This document shows positions 8,519 to 16,488 of a DNA stretch of 64,000 nt, piece after piece. Source of the DNA: Bacillus sp. FJAT-26390. GTDB taxonomy: Bacteria; Bacillota; Bacilli; Paenibacillales; Paenibacillaceae. Below the pieces are notes generated by a model. That model made no database searches. It was not told where the DNA came from and saw only the letters and a program-made list of their open reading frames with translations. Where the stretch lies: the NCBI RefSeq assembly GCF_001682865.1, contig NZ_MAQX01000022.1:62001-126000 (forward strand), written 5' to 3'. The position numbers were made by a program, and so were the translations under genes. Each line of letters starts with the position of its first letter. Within the stretch, counting starts at the first letter, position 1.

Positions 8519-8977
8519 ATGGATAAAAATATACTCGGCACAAAGACAATCACGCAAATCGGACTTTTAGTACATGATATTGATGAAACCTCACAAGCCT
8601 ATGCGGATTTTTTTGGCGTGGAGAAGCCAAGCTGGTTTTGGACGGATACGGTCGAAAAAGCGCAAACCGCCTATAACGGCGAGTCGTCGGAGGCTCGCGC
8701 TAAGCTTGCTTTTTTTGATATGGGCTCCCTGCAGCTCGAGCTGATTGAGCCGGATGAGCACCCGAGCACGTGGAGGGAGCATCTTGATCAGCATGGAGAA
8801 GGCCCGCATCATATCGCTTTTGTCGTCGAAGGAATGAAAGAGAAGGTTGCATTAATGGAGAAGAACGGCATGGCTTTGGTTCAAAAGGGAGAGTACACCG
8901 GAGGACGCTACGCTTATCTGGATACGTTCAAGCAGCTTAAGATTATGCTGGAGCTGCTGGAGAACGATAAAAACTAA
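8519..8977 (+). CDS. VOC superfamily protein (glyoxalase/epimerase-like)
   Basis: A 152-residue protein of the vicinal-oxygen-chelate fold with two beta-alpha-beta-beta-beta modules: ITQIGLLVHDIDETSQAYADFFG at the N-terminus and EGPHHIAFVVEGMKEKVALMEKNG in the second. The layout resembles methylmalonyl-CoA epimerase and glyoxalase-like enzymes; usual metal ligands would include the second-module His (PHHIAF) and Glu residues such as LELIE and MLELLE. AGGGAG lies nine bases upstream of the ATG. It begins a putative operon with an SDR and an aldo-keto reductase under the LacI palindrome, so a role in sugar or reactive-carbonyl metabolism is possible; the substrate is not readable. Confidence 0.8.
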   Translation: MDKNILGTKTITQIGLLVHDIDETSQAYADFFGVEKPSWFWTDTVEKAQTAYNGESSEARAKLAFFDMGSLQLELIEPDEHPSTWREHLDQHGEGPHHIAFVVEGMKEKVALMEKNGMALVQKGEYTGGRYAYLDTFKQLKIMLELLENDKN

Positions 8978-9038
8978 CGGCATTTTGCGAAAACGCTTCA
9001 CATTTCGAGGAATGAATGGATAGGAGGAAAATAGCAGC

Positions 9039-9734
9039 ATGAACATTCTAATTACAGGTGCCAATCGAGGGCTGGGCTTAGCGCTAGCAAACGAAGCGTG
9101 CGAAAGAGGTCATCACGTGCTGGCAGGCGTTCGCAGTCCCGGCTCTTCTACGGAGGGGCTGCAGGAGCTGATTACGAGATTCCCCGGCCAATTGACGATA
9201 CTGCCGCTAGATGTCGTGGACGAGAACTCGGTTCGTTATGCCAGCGAGCAAATAGAAGGCCGGGAAATCCGCCTTGATTCTATCATTAACAGCGCTGCGA
9301 TATTGCTTGGCAGGGATCAGAAGCTGGAGCAGCTTGATATGGAGCAAATGGAGCAATCGTTCCAAACGAATTTATTTGGGCCGATTGTCGTGCTCAAGCA
9401 TTTCTTGCCGCTGCTTCGCAAAGGTGAGAGGCAAAGCATTATAAACATTAGCTCGGAAGCGGGCTGCTTCTCTGGCGCTTATGGCGGCGATTATTCGTAT
9501 GCGCTGTCCAAGTCGGCACTCAACATGTTCTCGGCTCAGCTTCGCCGCGAGCTCACTCCACACGGCTTTGTCGTTCACGCGCTTCATCCGGGCTGGATCA
9601 AAACGGATATGGGCGGCGAGAAGGCACCGGGCGATGCAGGCGTTTCAGCTGCGGGCATTTTGGATATCGTTGAGCGGAAGACGCAAGCCGACGCATTATT
9701 TATTGATCATAACGGCGCCCCAATGAATTTGTAG
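9039..9734 (+). CDS. Short-chain dehydrogenase/reductase (C-factor-like)
   Basis: A 231-residue classical SDR. The nucleotide loop is TGANRGLG (residues 6-13), the catalytic Ser lies in NISSEAG and Tyr/Lys in YSYALSKSALN, and HPGWIKTDMGG matches the cofactor-closing loop. The usual NNAG motif reads NSAA. AGGAGG lies upstream of the ATG. It resembles the SDR at 18276 (same NISSEAG, SKxALNM and HPGW motifs), suggesting related paralogues. It sits between the VOC protein and the aldo-keto reductase, and probably reduces or oxidises an intermediate of the same LacI-controlled pathway. Confidence 0.88.
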   Translation: MNILITGANRGLGLALANEACERGHHVLAGVRSPGSSTEGLQELITRFPGQLTILPLDVVDENSVRYASEQIEGREIRLDSIINSAAILLGRDQKLEQLDMEQMEQSFQTNLFGPIVVLKHFLPLLRKGERQSIINISSEAGCFSGAYGGDYSYALSKSALNMFSAQLRRELTPHGFVVHALHPGWIKTDMGGEKAPGDAGVSAAGILDIVERKTQADALFIDHNGAPMNL

Positions 9735-9823
9735 CATACTTAGTTACTTCATCTCGGAGACTATTGAGGTAGTGTCATTCAAGAATGAACCATGTCGCAA
9801 AAATAAAATTGTCGGAGGTTATT

Positions 9824-10777
9824 ATGAATTATCGCAGACTTGGAAGAACGGGCTTGAAGGTAAGCGAGATCAGTCTTGGAAGCTGGTTGACGTACGGAAA
9901 TTCCGTTGATGACGGAACCGCAGCGAAAACCATTGCGCAGGCTTACGAGCTGGGCATTAATTTCTTCGATACGGCTAACGTCTATATGCGCGGCAAAGCG
10001 GAAGAGGTCGTTGGCGAAGCTTTGCGGGGCTACGCGCGCGAATCTTATGTCATCGCGACTAAAGTATTTGGCGACATGGGCTCAGGCCCGAATGATCGCG
10101 GCTTGTCGCGCAAGCATATTTTGGAGCAGGCGAACGCGAGCTTGAAGAGGCTGGGGCTCGACTATGTAGATATATATTATTGTCATCGCTTTGACCCGAA
10201 TACGCCGGTTGATGAAACGCTGAGGACGATTGAGGATCTTGTTCGATCCGGAAAGGTGCTGTATGTCGGCGTAAGCGAGTGGACGGCAGCCCAGATGCAG
10301 GAGGCGCTTCAGGTAGCGGATAAATATTTGCTGGACCGGATCGTCGTCAACCAGCCGCAGTACCATATGTTCCACCGCGCAATCGAGAAGGAGATCATCC
10401 CGCTCGGCGAACGTAACGGCATCAGCCAGGTCGTGTTCTCGCCGCTCGCGCAAGGCGTGCTTACGGGCAAGTATAGCAGCGGGGAAGCAGGCAAGCCTCA
10501 GGGCAGCCGCGCGCTGGATGCAAGCTCGAACATGTACATCGGCGGTTATTTGAGCGATTGGCATCTATCCCGCGTGGAGCAGCTAAAAGGAGTGGCGGCT
10601 GAGCTTGGTTATTCCGTTGCGCAGCTAGCGATTGCATGGGTACTGAGACAACCGAATGTAGCAAGCGCTTTAGTTGGCGCAAGCCGTCCCGAGCAAATTG
10701 TAGAAAACAGCAAAGCGAGCGAGCTTAAACTATCAGATGAGCTTATTGCGCGAATTGACGCTATTTTAGCGGACTAA
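9824..10777 (+). CDS. Aldo/keto reductase, Kv-beta-like
   Basis: A 317-residue (alpha/beta)8 oxidoreductase starting at MNYRRLGRTGLKVSEISLGS; GGAGG lies five bases before this ATG, whereas an in-frame ATG 39 bases earlier has none. The catalytic tetrad is visible as Asp in FFDTANVY, Tyr in the same motif, Lys in IATKVF and His in YYCHRFD. NADPH-binding residues fall in the conserved C-terminal GASRPEQIVEN. It is the last gene of the VOC/SDR/AKR operon and is followed by a strong bidirectional terminator. The likely role is aldehyde or ketose reduction; the substrate is undetermined. Confidence 0.92.
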   Translation: MNYRRLGRTGLKVSEISLGSWLTYGNSVDDGTAAKTIAQAYELGINFFDTANVYMRGKAEEVVGEALRGYARESYVIATKVFGDMGSGPNDRGLSRKHILEQANASLKRLGLDYVDIYYCHRFDPNTPVDETLRTIEDLVRSGKVLYVGVSEWTAAQMQEALQVADKYLLDRIVVNQPQYHMFHRAIEKEIIPLGERNGISQVVFSPLAQGVLTGKYSSGEAGKPQGSRALDASSNMYIGGYLSDWHLSRVEQLKGVAAELGYSVAQLAIAWVLRQPNVASALVGASRPEQIVENSKASELKLSDELIARIDAILAD

Positions 10778-10879
10778 TGCAAACGCGCAAGCCGTCCTTG
10801 ATTATTGCAGGAGCAGCAATAGCGCCCGTCATAGCGGCAGCTCCCTTTTTGGAAGATAGATAGCTAGTCGTTTGTCGCG

Positions 10880-10936
10880 AAAAAAAGGAGCTGCCTCCAG
10901 GGTCTTATCAGACCTTGCGAGGCAGCTCCTTTTTGT
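10880..10936. terminator. Bidirectional terminator
   Basis: AGGAGCTGCCT pairs with AGGCAGCTCCT, with an inner GGTC/GACC pairing. There is an A-run on the left and a T-run on the right, so it can stop both the plus-strand AKR operon and the minus-strand dehydrogenase operon that converge here. Confidence 0.9.
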
Positions 10937-10939
10937 TGC

Positions 10940-12019
10940 TTATAGGTATACGGCTTTGCCGGTTTTGGATGATTCATAGATCGCTTCAAGAATTTGCGAA
11001 ACGACGAAAGCTTGCTCTGGCGTTACAACCGGATCGGTATCTTCGTCGATTGCTTTCAGCCACATTCTCATTTCAAGATCTGCGTCGCTCTCGGTTTTGC
11101 CATCGTAGAAAGCAACTCCGCCTGCGTTCAAATCCACTTTTGTTGCGTATAGACGGCTGTGCTTCTCGCCATTAATGCGAAGGCCATCCTTCATGTCAGC
11201 GCCGCCTTCTGTACCGGAAAGCGTACATTTTGCTTCGTCAACCTCTAGCGTGTTAAGCGCCCAGCTGGATTCAAGCACGATTGTAGCGCCGTTCTCCATG
11301 ACGATCATGCCGAATGCAGAATCCTCAACTGTGAATTTCGCTGGATCCCAAGGTCCCCAAGCGTTTGCTGCGTTTTCGCGCTGCGAAAGCTTGTGGTACG
11401 AAGTGCCAAGCACGACTTTTGGCTTGTAGTTGTCAAGCATCCATAGCGTCAAATCAAGAGCGTGGGTACCGATATCGATAAGCGGTCCGCCGCCTTGTTT
11501 TTCTTCATCCAAGAATACGCCCCAAGTCGGAACGGCACGGCGACGAATCGCATGCGCTTTAGCGTAATAGATATCGCCAAGCTCGCCAGCTTCACAAAGC
11601 TTCTTCAAGTGTTGGCTGTCTGGACGGAAACGGTTGTTGTAGCCAACAGTCAGCTTCTTGCCTGTACGGCGAGCCGCGTCAACCATGCGCTGTGCGTCAT
11701 GAGCTGTTTTTGCCATTGGCTTCTCGCTCATAACATGTTTGCCTGCTTCAAGCGCATCAATCGCGATATCCGCATGCGAGTCGTTTGGCGTACAAACGTG
11801 AACGATCTCGATGGAGGCGTCAGTCAAAAGCTCTTTGTAATCCGTGTAGACGCGAGCGCCTTCAGCGCCGTATAGGGCAGCCGCTTCGATAGCACGGTGC
11901 TCGACGATATCGCAAAATGCAACGATTTCAACGTTGTTTAGTTTCTTAAGGCTTGGCAAGTGTTTGCCGTTAGCAATTCCTCCACAGCCGATAATAGCAA
12001 GTTTATATATTTTGGACAT
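10940..12019 (-). CDS. Gfo/Idh/MocA family oxidoreductase
   Basis: A 359-residue NAD(P)-dependent dehydrogenase with canonical motifs: Rossmann loop AIIGCGGIANGKHLP, catalytic SEKPMAKTA, and the substrate-domain signature GGGPLIDIGTHALDLTLWML. AGGAGG precedes the ATG. It is the last gene of a minus-strand series (14044 to 10940) of dehydrogenase, AraC regulator and dehydrogenase with gaps of 33 and 39 bases, so cotranscription is likely. Family members oxidise inositols, glucose, uronate derivatives or similar sugars; its neighbours point to plant-derived sugar acids. Confidence 0.9.
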   Translation of the reverse strand: MSKIYKLAIIGCGGIANGKHLPSLKKLNNVEIVAFCDIVEHRAIEAAALYGAEGARVYTDYKELLTDASIEIVHVCTPNDSHADIAIDALEAGKHVMSEKPMAKTAHDAQRMVDAARRTGKKLTVGYNNRFRPDSQHLKKLCEAGELGDIYYAKAHAIRRRAVPTWGVFLDEEKQGGGPLIDIGTHALDLTLWMLDNYKPKVVLGTSYHKLSQRENAANAWGPWDPAKFTVEDSAFGMIVMENGATIVLESSWALNTLEVDEAKCTLSGTEGGADMKDGLRINGEKHSRLYATKVDLNAGGVAFYDGKTESDADLEMRMWLKAIDEDTDPVVTPEQAFVVSQILEAIYESSKTGKAVYL

Positions 12020-12052
12020 GTTAAAAGCCTCCTAGTGGTTTGGTATGATCGA

Positions 12053-13000
12053 TCATTGCGGTACGGCTTGGCGCGAGCTCTTCCGGTATTCGGAGGGCGT
12101 AACGCCAAATTTTTTGCGAAATACGGCATGCAGGTAGTTGCCGCCGGCAAAACCGGCCAGCTTCGCGATTTTTTCAACGGATTGCTCGCTCTCCTGCAGC
12201 TCGCGGCATACGACAGCAAGGCGAATGTCTTCGAGAATACGACTAAAAGTATGCCCGTGATGAAGCTCCTTGAACAGCCGCTGAATATGCCTGGAGCTTA
12301 AATTAAGCTTGTCTGCTACGTCTTCAAGCGTAATGAAGCCGTCATAGTTCGCGTAGATATACTCCAAAGCAAGGCGGTAGCGATAAGCTTTCATATCGCG
12401 CGTTGGAAATTGCTTCTGCTCGCTTGCGCTATCGTAAGCGCGAACGGCACGCAGCAAAATTTGGATTACCGTTTGCTTAATGGTCGTATAGCTTCCGACG
12501 AAATTATCGTTGCAGGCTTGATAAGCTTCAAGAAAACGCGGCATCGCTTGATGCAGGTCGGCAGTCGGAAAATGAGGAAGATTTCTCAGCTTCTCGATGC
12601 AATCACGCGCCTCGGCGGCTTCCCAATCGTCGTCGGAATGGGAGGCGCCGCTATTATCCTGAGCACTCCTGTCAATGATGTCCACGTGCAGACAGAGCTC
12701 ATCCATCGCTTCAAGGGCATCCGCTTCTTGGTAATGCATAATTTCGGGTCCGGTTAAATAGAACATGCCGGGCTTAAGCGCGTATTCTTGGTCGACAATA
12801 ATGACTTTCCCTTTGCCCTGCGGGATGAAATGGAATTCATATTCCGCATGCTTGTGAAATCCGACGATTCTGCCGGGAGGAAATTGGGTCAGATGGAAGC
12901 GCAGCACATGAATGTCATAGGGTCCCCACCTGATACATAGCTCTAGACGCTCCAGCGCATCCTGACGCTCATGCATGACCTCATAAGGAAAGTTAGGCAT
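12053..13000 (-). CDS. AraC family regulator with cupin domain
   Basis: A 315-residue regulator. The N-terminal cupin includes FPPGRIVGFHKHAEYEFHFIPQGKGKVII and LKPGMFYLTGPEIMHYQ; the C-terminal AraC domain includes ITLEDVADKLNLSSRHIQRLFKELH and IAKLAGFAGGNYLHAVFRKKFGVTPSEYRK. GAGGAGG lies upstream of the ATG. It sits between two Gfo/Idh/MocA genes on the same strand with short gaps, an arrangement that suggests it activates its own operon in response to the sugar the dehydrogenases process. A Ser/Asp-rich linker (SGASHSDDDWEAAEAR) interrupts the sensor domain. Confidence 0.9.
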   Translation of the reverse strand: MPNFPYEVMHERQDALERLELCIRWGPYDIHVLRFHLTQFPPGRIVGFHKHAEYEFHFIPQGKGKVIIVDQEYALKPGMFYLTGPEIMHYQEADALEAMDELCLHVDIIDRSAQDNSGASHSDDDWEAAEARDCIEKLRNLPHFPTADLHQAMPRFLEAYQACNDNFVGSYTTIKQTVIQILLRAVRAYDSASEQKQFPTRDMKAYRYRLALEYIYANYDGFITLEDVADKLNLSSRHIQRLFKELHHGHTFSRILEDIRLAVVCRELQESEQSVEKIAKLAGFAGGNYLHAVFRKKFGVTPSEYRKSSRQAVPQ

Positions 13001-13039
13001 GCCGATTCCTCCTCGGTGTACTCCGCTTTACGGTAGCGG

Positions 13040-14044
13040 TTACTCGCTCAGCTCATCAATTCTAACGGCACGATGCTCGCGAGCGGACAGATTCGAAGCT
13101 TCCATCAGCTTAGTCAAGTCGATGGCAAGGCTTACATTTTCGTCAGCCGACGTATTGTTTTCGATATGCGATACCCACTGGTCAAAAGCGCTCTCTCTTG
13201 CTTGCGGAATCGGCTGAGCTGTCCAAGCCTCGGAGGATTCAGCGCCTGCGTTGGAAGTGCGAAGCAGCAGCTTGTTATCTGGCGTGCCGTAAAGCAGCGA
13301 GCCTTCCGTGCCATGTACTTCCAGCGTGAACGGTGAATGATTGTTAACGAAACCAGCTTCTACAATGCCGATCGCACCGGACGGAGCAGACAGAACCGAT
13401 ACCGCGTTATCTTCCACTTCTTTGCCAGTTACATAGCCGAAATGAGCCGAAACTTCTTTAGGCATTTCATTCATGAACAGTCTAGTCAAATACATCGGAT
13501 GGCAGCCCAAATCGATCAGCGCGCCGCCGCGGCATTCTTCCAGGTTGTAGAAATGCTCGGGAAGCCAGTTTGCTGTCGCACCGTTGTGAGATAAACGAGC
13601 TCGTACCAGCGTAATCTTCCCAAGTACGCCTTGTGACAATATATCACGAATCGCGAGCGTATAGCCGTCATTTAAACGAGGCAGCGATACCGTTAATTTT
13701 ACATTATTTTTAGCTACTTCATCCAGTATAACGTTAACTTCTTTTAAAGTTGCCGCAACAACCTTCTCTGTGAAAATATGTTTGCCGGCTTTAGCAGCCG
13801 CAACCATGACCTCTTGGTGTCTAACAGTCGGCGCGTCAACGATTACCGCGTCAATATCGTCGCGTTTTAGCATTTCGTCTAAATTTTCGTAGAAAGTAAC
13901 GCCCAGCTTCTCAGCAGCCGCTTGGCCGCGTTCTGCGATTTCATCCCAAACCGCTACGATTTCCGTGCCTGGATGCTCCTGTGCTTGCTTCGTATAATCC
14001 CATGCGTGTACATGCCAATAGCTGATTTTACCAATTCGAATCAT
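13040..14044 (-). CDS. Gfo/Idh/MocA family oxidoreductase, histidine-loop type
   Basis: A 334-residue member that starts MIRIGKISYWHVHAWDYTKQ. The glycine-rich nucleotide loop is replaced by a WHVHAWDY segment, similar in idea to the SLDHGHIYG loop of the gene at 4006. FTEKVVAA occupies the EKP position, and RGGALIDLGCHPMYLTRLF is the substrate-domain signature. GGGAGAG lies upstream of the ATG. It heads the operon containing the AraC gene at 12053 and the dehydrogenase at 10940. It may bind cofactor in a modified manner or be metal-assisted; enzymatic activity should not be assumed from the fold alone. Confidence 0.85.
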   Translation of the reverse strand: MIRIGKISYWHVHAWDYTKQAQEHPGTEIVAVWDEIAERGQAAAEKLGVTFYENLDEMLKRDDIDAVIVDAPTVRHQEVMVAAAKAGKHIFTEKVVAATLKEVNVILDEVAKNNVKLTVSLPRLNDGYTLAIRDILSQGVLGKITLVRARLSHNGATANWLPEHFYNLEECRGGALIDLGCHPMYLTRLFMNEMPKEVSAHFGYVTGKEVEDNAVSVLSAPSGAIGIVEAGFVNNHSPFTLEVHGTEGSLLYGTPDNKLLLRTSNAGAESSEAWTAQPIPQARESAFDQWVSHIENNTSADENVSLAIDLTKLMEASNLSAREHRAVRIDELSE

Positions 14045-14078
14045 CGGTTCATCTCTCCCTGGGCGTCTATTAGTGAAT

Positions 14079-14178
14079 TCGTAATTCGTATATAAATATA
14101 TGACAACAAATATAATCTAACATATTTGCGTTCTTATTTTTAGTGCAATTTAATGACCATCTATATACGAAATTACGA
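14079..14178. repeat. Inverted repeat flanking AT-rich promoter region
   Basis: TCGTAATTCGTATATA at 14079-14094 is repeated in inverted orientation as TATATACGAAATTACGA at 14162-14178, with one extra base. The pair lies between the AraC gene ending at 14195 and the dehydrogenase start at 14044, so it is a candidate operator for the dehydrogenase operon. Confidence 0.45.
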
Positions 14179-14194
14179 CACTTCTATTAATCAT

Positions 14195-15049
14195 TCACAA
14201 GTACTGCTTGCGATATTCACGCGGGGATACACGGATGATTTTTTTGAATGTTTTGCCGAAATGGGAAAAGTTATCGAAGCCGACCGCGGCGGCTATGTCG
14301 GTTATGCTGATTTCGGTTTCGCGCAGCAGTCGCTGCGCTTCCTTAATGCGCGTGAGAATGACGTAATCGGAAAAGGTGAACCCGGTCATTTCCTTGAACA
14401 TTCGGCTTAAATAGTAGGGACTGATAAAAAATTGTTCAGCTAGCACGCCAAGCCTAAGCGGTTCTGCAAAGTGAGCATTAATATAGCGGATTACTTCAGA
14501 TATTTTTGCATGCATGGGCGTAGCATGGTGGAGCGGAGCAGGCTCATGCTTCTGCAAGTATCTGGCTGCGGTCAGCAGCAGCTCGGTTACCGCATGCGGC
14601 GGGAAAAGCTCAAACCCTTCTGGGCGCTGTTCGATCTCTGCAAGCAGCCTTCGCATCAATTGGTCAACAGCAAGCTGCTCTTGCCTTGGCAAACGGATAA
14701 TATGGGAGGCTTGCCTAAACGGCGTTAATAGAAGCTCGGCATGCTTGCCTGCTAGAGAGCGGATCGTTGCATCATCAAAATGAACGATCAGGCGCTCATG
14801 CGCGGCATCGCCGCTTTGCATCGTTTTATGAAGCTCATGCTTTTGGATGAAAACCAGGTCGCCTTGCTCGACAGAATAAGAGCGGTCACGGATAAAATAA
14901 ATCCGCTGGCCAGCGAGCATATAGTATATTTCGTAATAGTCATGATAATGGTCATCTTCCATCGTGAATGGAGCTGCGCGCTTGGTATATTCTATATACA
15001 GCTCGGGAGTGGCGCCAAAGCTGTGGAATTCCAGCGGAATATTTTTCAT
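14195..15049 (-). CDS. AraC family regulator with cupin domain
   Basis: A 284-residue regulator with an N-terminal cupin (MEDDHYHDYYEIYYMLAGQRIYFI, VEQGDLVFIQKHELHK) and a C-terminal AraC domain (LGVLAEQFFISPYYLSRMFKEMTGFTFSDYV; ITDIAAAVGFDNFSHFGKTFKKIIRVSPREYRK). AAAGGAG precedes the ATG. It is transcribed divergently from the dehydrogenase/uxaC operon at 15178 and lies directly upstream of the minus-strand dehydrogenase operon, so it could control either or both. A uronate-type ligand is a reasonable guess from the uxaC neighbour, but is inference. Confidence 0.9.
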   Translation of the reverse strand: MKNIPLEFHSFGATPELYIEYTKRAAPFTMEDDHYHDYYEIYYMLAGQRIYFIRDRSYSVEQGDLVFIQKHELHKTMQSGDAAHERLIVHFDDATIRSLAGKHAELLLTPFRQASHIIRLPRQEQLAVDQLMRRLLAEIEQRPEGFELFPPHAVTELLLTAARYLQKHEPAPLHHATPMHAKISEVIRYINAHFAEPLRLGVLAEQFFISPYYLSRMFKEMTGFTFSDYVILTRIKEAQRLLRETEISITDIAAAVGFDNFSHFGKTFKKIIRVSPREYRKQYL

Positions 15050-15177
15050 CGATTCGCTCCTTTTAATATTTTCGCAAAATAAGCGGTGTTTTATGAAAAA
15101 TCAGCATCATATGCAGAGAATTATATCACTCTCATGCAGTAAGATGAAAGCAAGCGAATTGAGGGAGGAATCATAGT

Positions 15178-16470
15178 ATGACAAAAAAACGTTATGTATT
15201 GGTAGGAAGCGGAGGCAGGGCTGAATTTTTTTACGGTGCGCTTGCAACCGATTTCAGAGAGACGTCGGAGCTGCTCGCATTTTGTGATATTAACCAAACC
15301 CGGATGGACTATGCGAACCGCATTTTAGTGGATAAATATAAATATGAGGCAGTAAAAACATACAAGTCCAATGAATTTGATCGGATGATCGAGCAGGAGA
15401 AGCCTGATGCGGTTATCGTGACGAGCATGGACCGGACGCACCATACGTACATCATTCGTGCGCTGGAGCTTGGATGCGATGTCGTGACCGAGAAGCCGAT
15501 GACGGTTGACGAGAAAAAATGCCAGGATATTTTGGATGCGGTGGAGCGCACGGGCCGTAATGTGCGGGTAACGTTCAACTATCGCTACGCGCCGCATCAT
15601 ACGAAAGCTAGGGAGCTTATCGCGAATGGAACAATCGGGAAAGTAACTTCCGTCCACTTTGAATGGCTGCTGAATACGCAGCATGGCGCCGACTACTTTA
15701 GAAGATGGCATCGCAACAAGCAAAACAGCGGCGGTCTGCTCGTGCATAAATCGACGCATCACTTTGATCTCGTCAATTTCTGGATCGGCTCGCAGCCGGA
15801 GTCGGTGTTCGCCTTTGGCGACCTATTGTTCTACGGACGTGAAAATGCCGAGCAGCGCGGCGAAACGAAGTTTTATGAGCGCGCGACTGGAAACCCGATT
15901 GCTGAGAACGATCCGTTTGCGCTACACTTGGATAAAAATGACCATTTAAAGGCGATGTATTTGGATGCGGAGCATGAGGATGGCTATCGCCGCGACCAAA
16001 GCGTGTTCGGAGACGGAATCAATATTGAAGACACGATGGGCGTGCTTGTCCGCTACAGAAACAACGCGATTTTAACCTATTCGTTAAATGCATACTTGCC
16101 ATGGGAAGGCTATCGCATCGCTTTTAATGGGACGAAGGGCCGCATTGAAATGAATATCGTCGAGCAATCGTATGTCAATTCGGGCGGGGAGAAATCACAA
16201 GAGGGCGCCTTGAAGGAAAAAACGATTAAGGTGTTCCCTATGTTCGCAGCCCCTTATGAGGTTGATGTAGAGGTCGGCGTTGGCGGCCACGGCGGCGGCG
16301 ATCCAGTCCTGCTGAACGATTTGTTCGGGACGCCAGTGGAGGACCCGTTCAACCGTGCGGCTAATCATATTGACGGAGCAAGATCGATTCTAACGGGCAT
16401 TGCAGCGAATCGTTCCATTCAGACGGGGCTTGCCGTACAGATCGATGACCTTGTGAAATTCCACAAATAG
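15178..16470 (+). CDS. Gfo/Idh/MocA family oxidoreductase, long form
   Basis: A 430-residue dehydrogenase, longer than the family norm of about 340-380. It has YVLVGSGGRAEFF as nucleotide loop, TEKPMTVDEKK as the catalytic motif and GGLLVHKSTHHFDLVNFWIG as the substrate-domain signature. The extra length is a middle insertion (about residues 215-285, from YGRENAEQRGETKF to GYRRDQSVFGDGINIED). GGGAGG lies upstream of the ATG. It is followed after 18 bases by glucuronate isomerase, so the pair is probably one operon and the substrate may be a uronate or a related oligosaccharide product. Confidence 0.9.
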   Translation: MTKKRYVLVGSGGRAEFFYGALATDFRETSELLAFCDINQTRMDYANRILVDKYKYEAVKTYKSNEFDRMIEQEKPDAVIVTSMDRTHHTYIIRALELGCDVVTEKPMTVDEKKCQDILDAVERTGRNVRVTFNYRYAPHHTKARELIANGTIGKVTSVHFEWLLNTQHGADYFRRWHRNKQNSGGLLVHKSTHHFDLVNFWIGSQPESVFAFGDLLFYGRENAEQRGETKFYERATGNPIAENDPFALHLDKNDHLKAMYLDAEHEDGYRRDQSVFGDGINIEDTMGVLVRYRNNAILTYSLNAYLPWEGYRIAFNGTKGRIEMNIVEQSYVNSGGEKSQEGALKEKTIKVFPMFAAPYEVDVEVGVGGHGGGDPVLLNDLFGTPVEDPFNRAANHIDGARSILTGIAANRSIQTGLAVQIDDLVKFHK

Positions 16471-16488
16471 TGTACTGGGGGAAACGGA

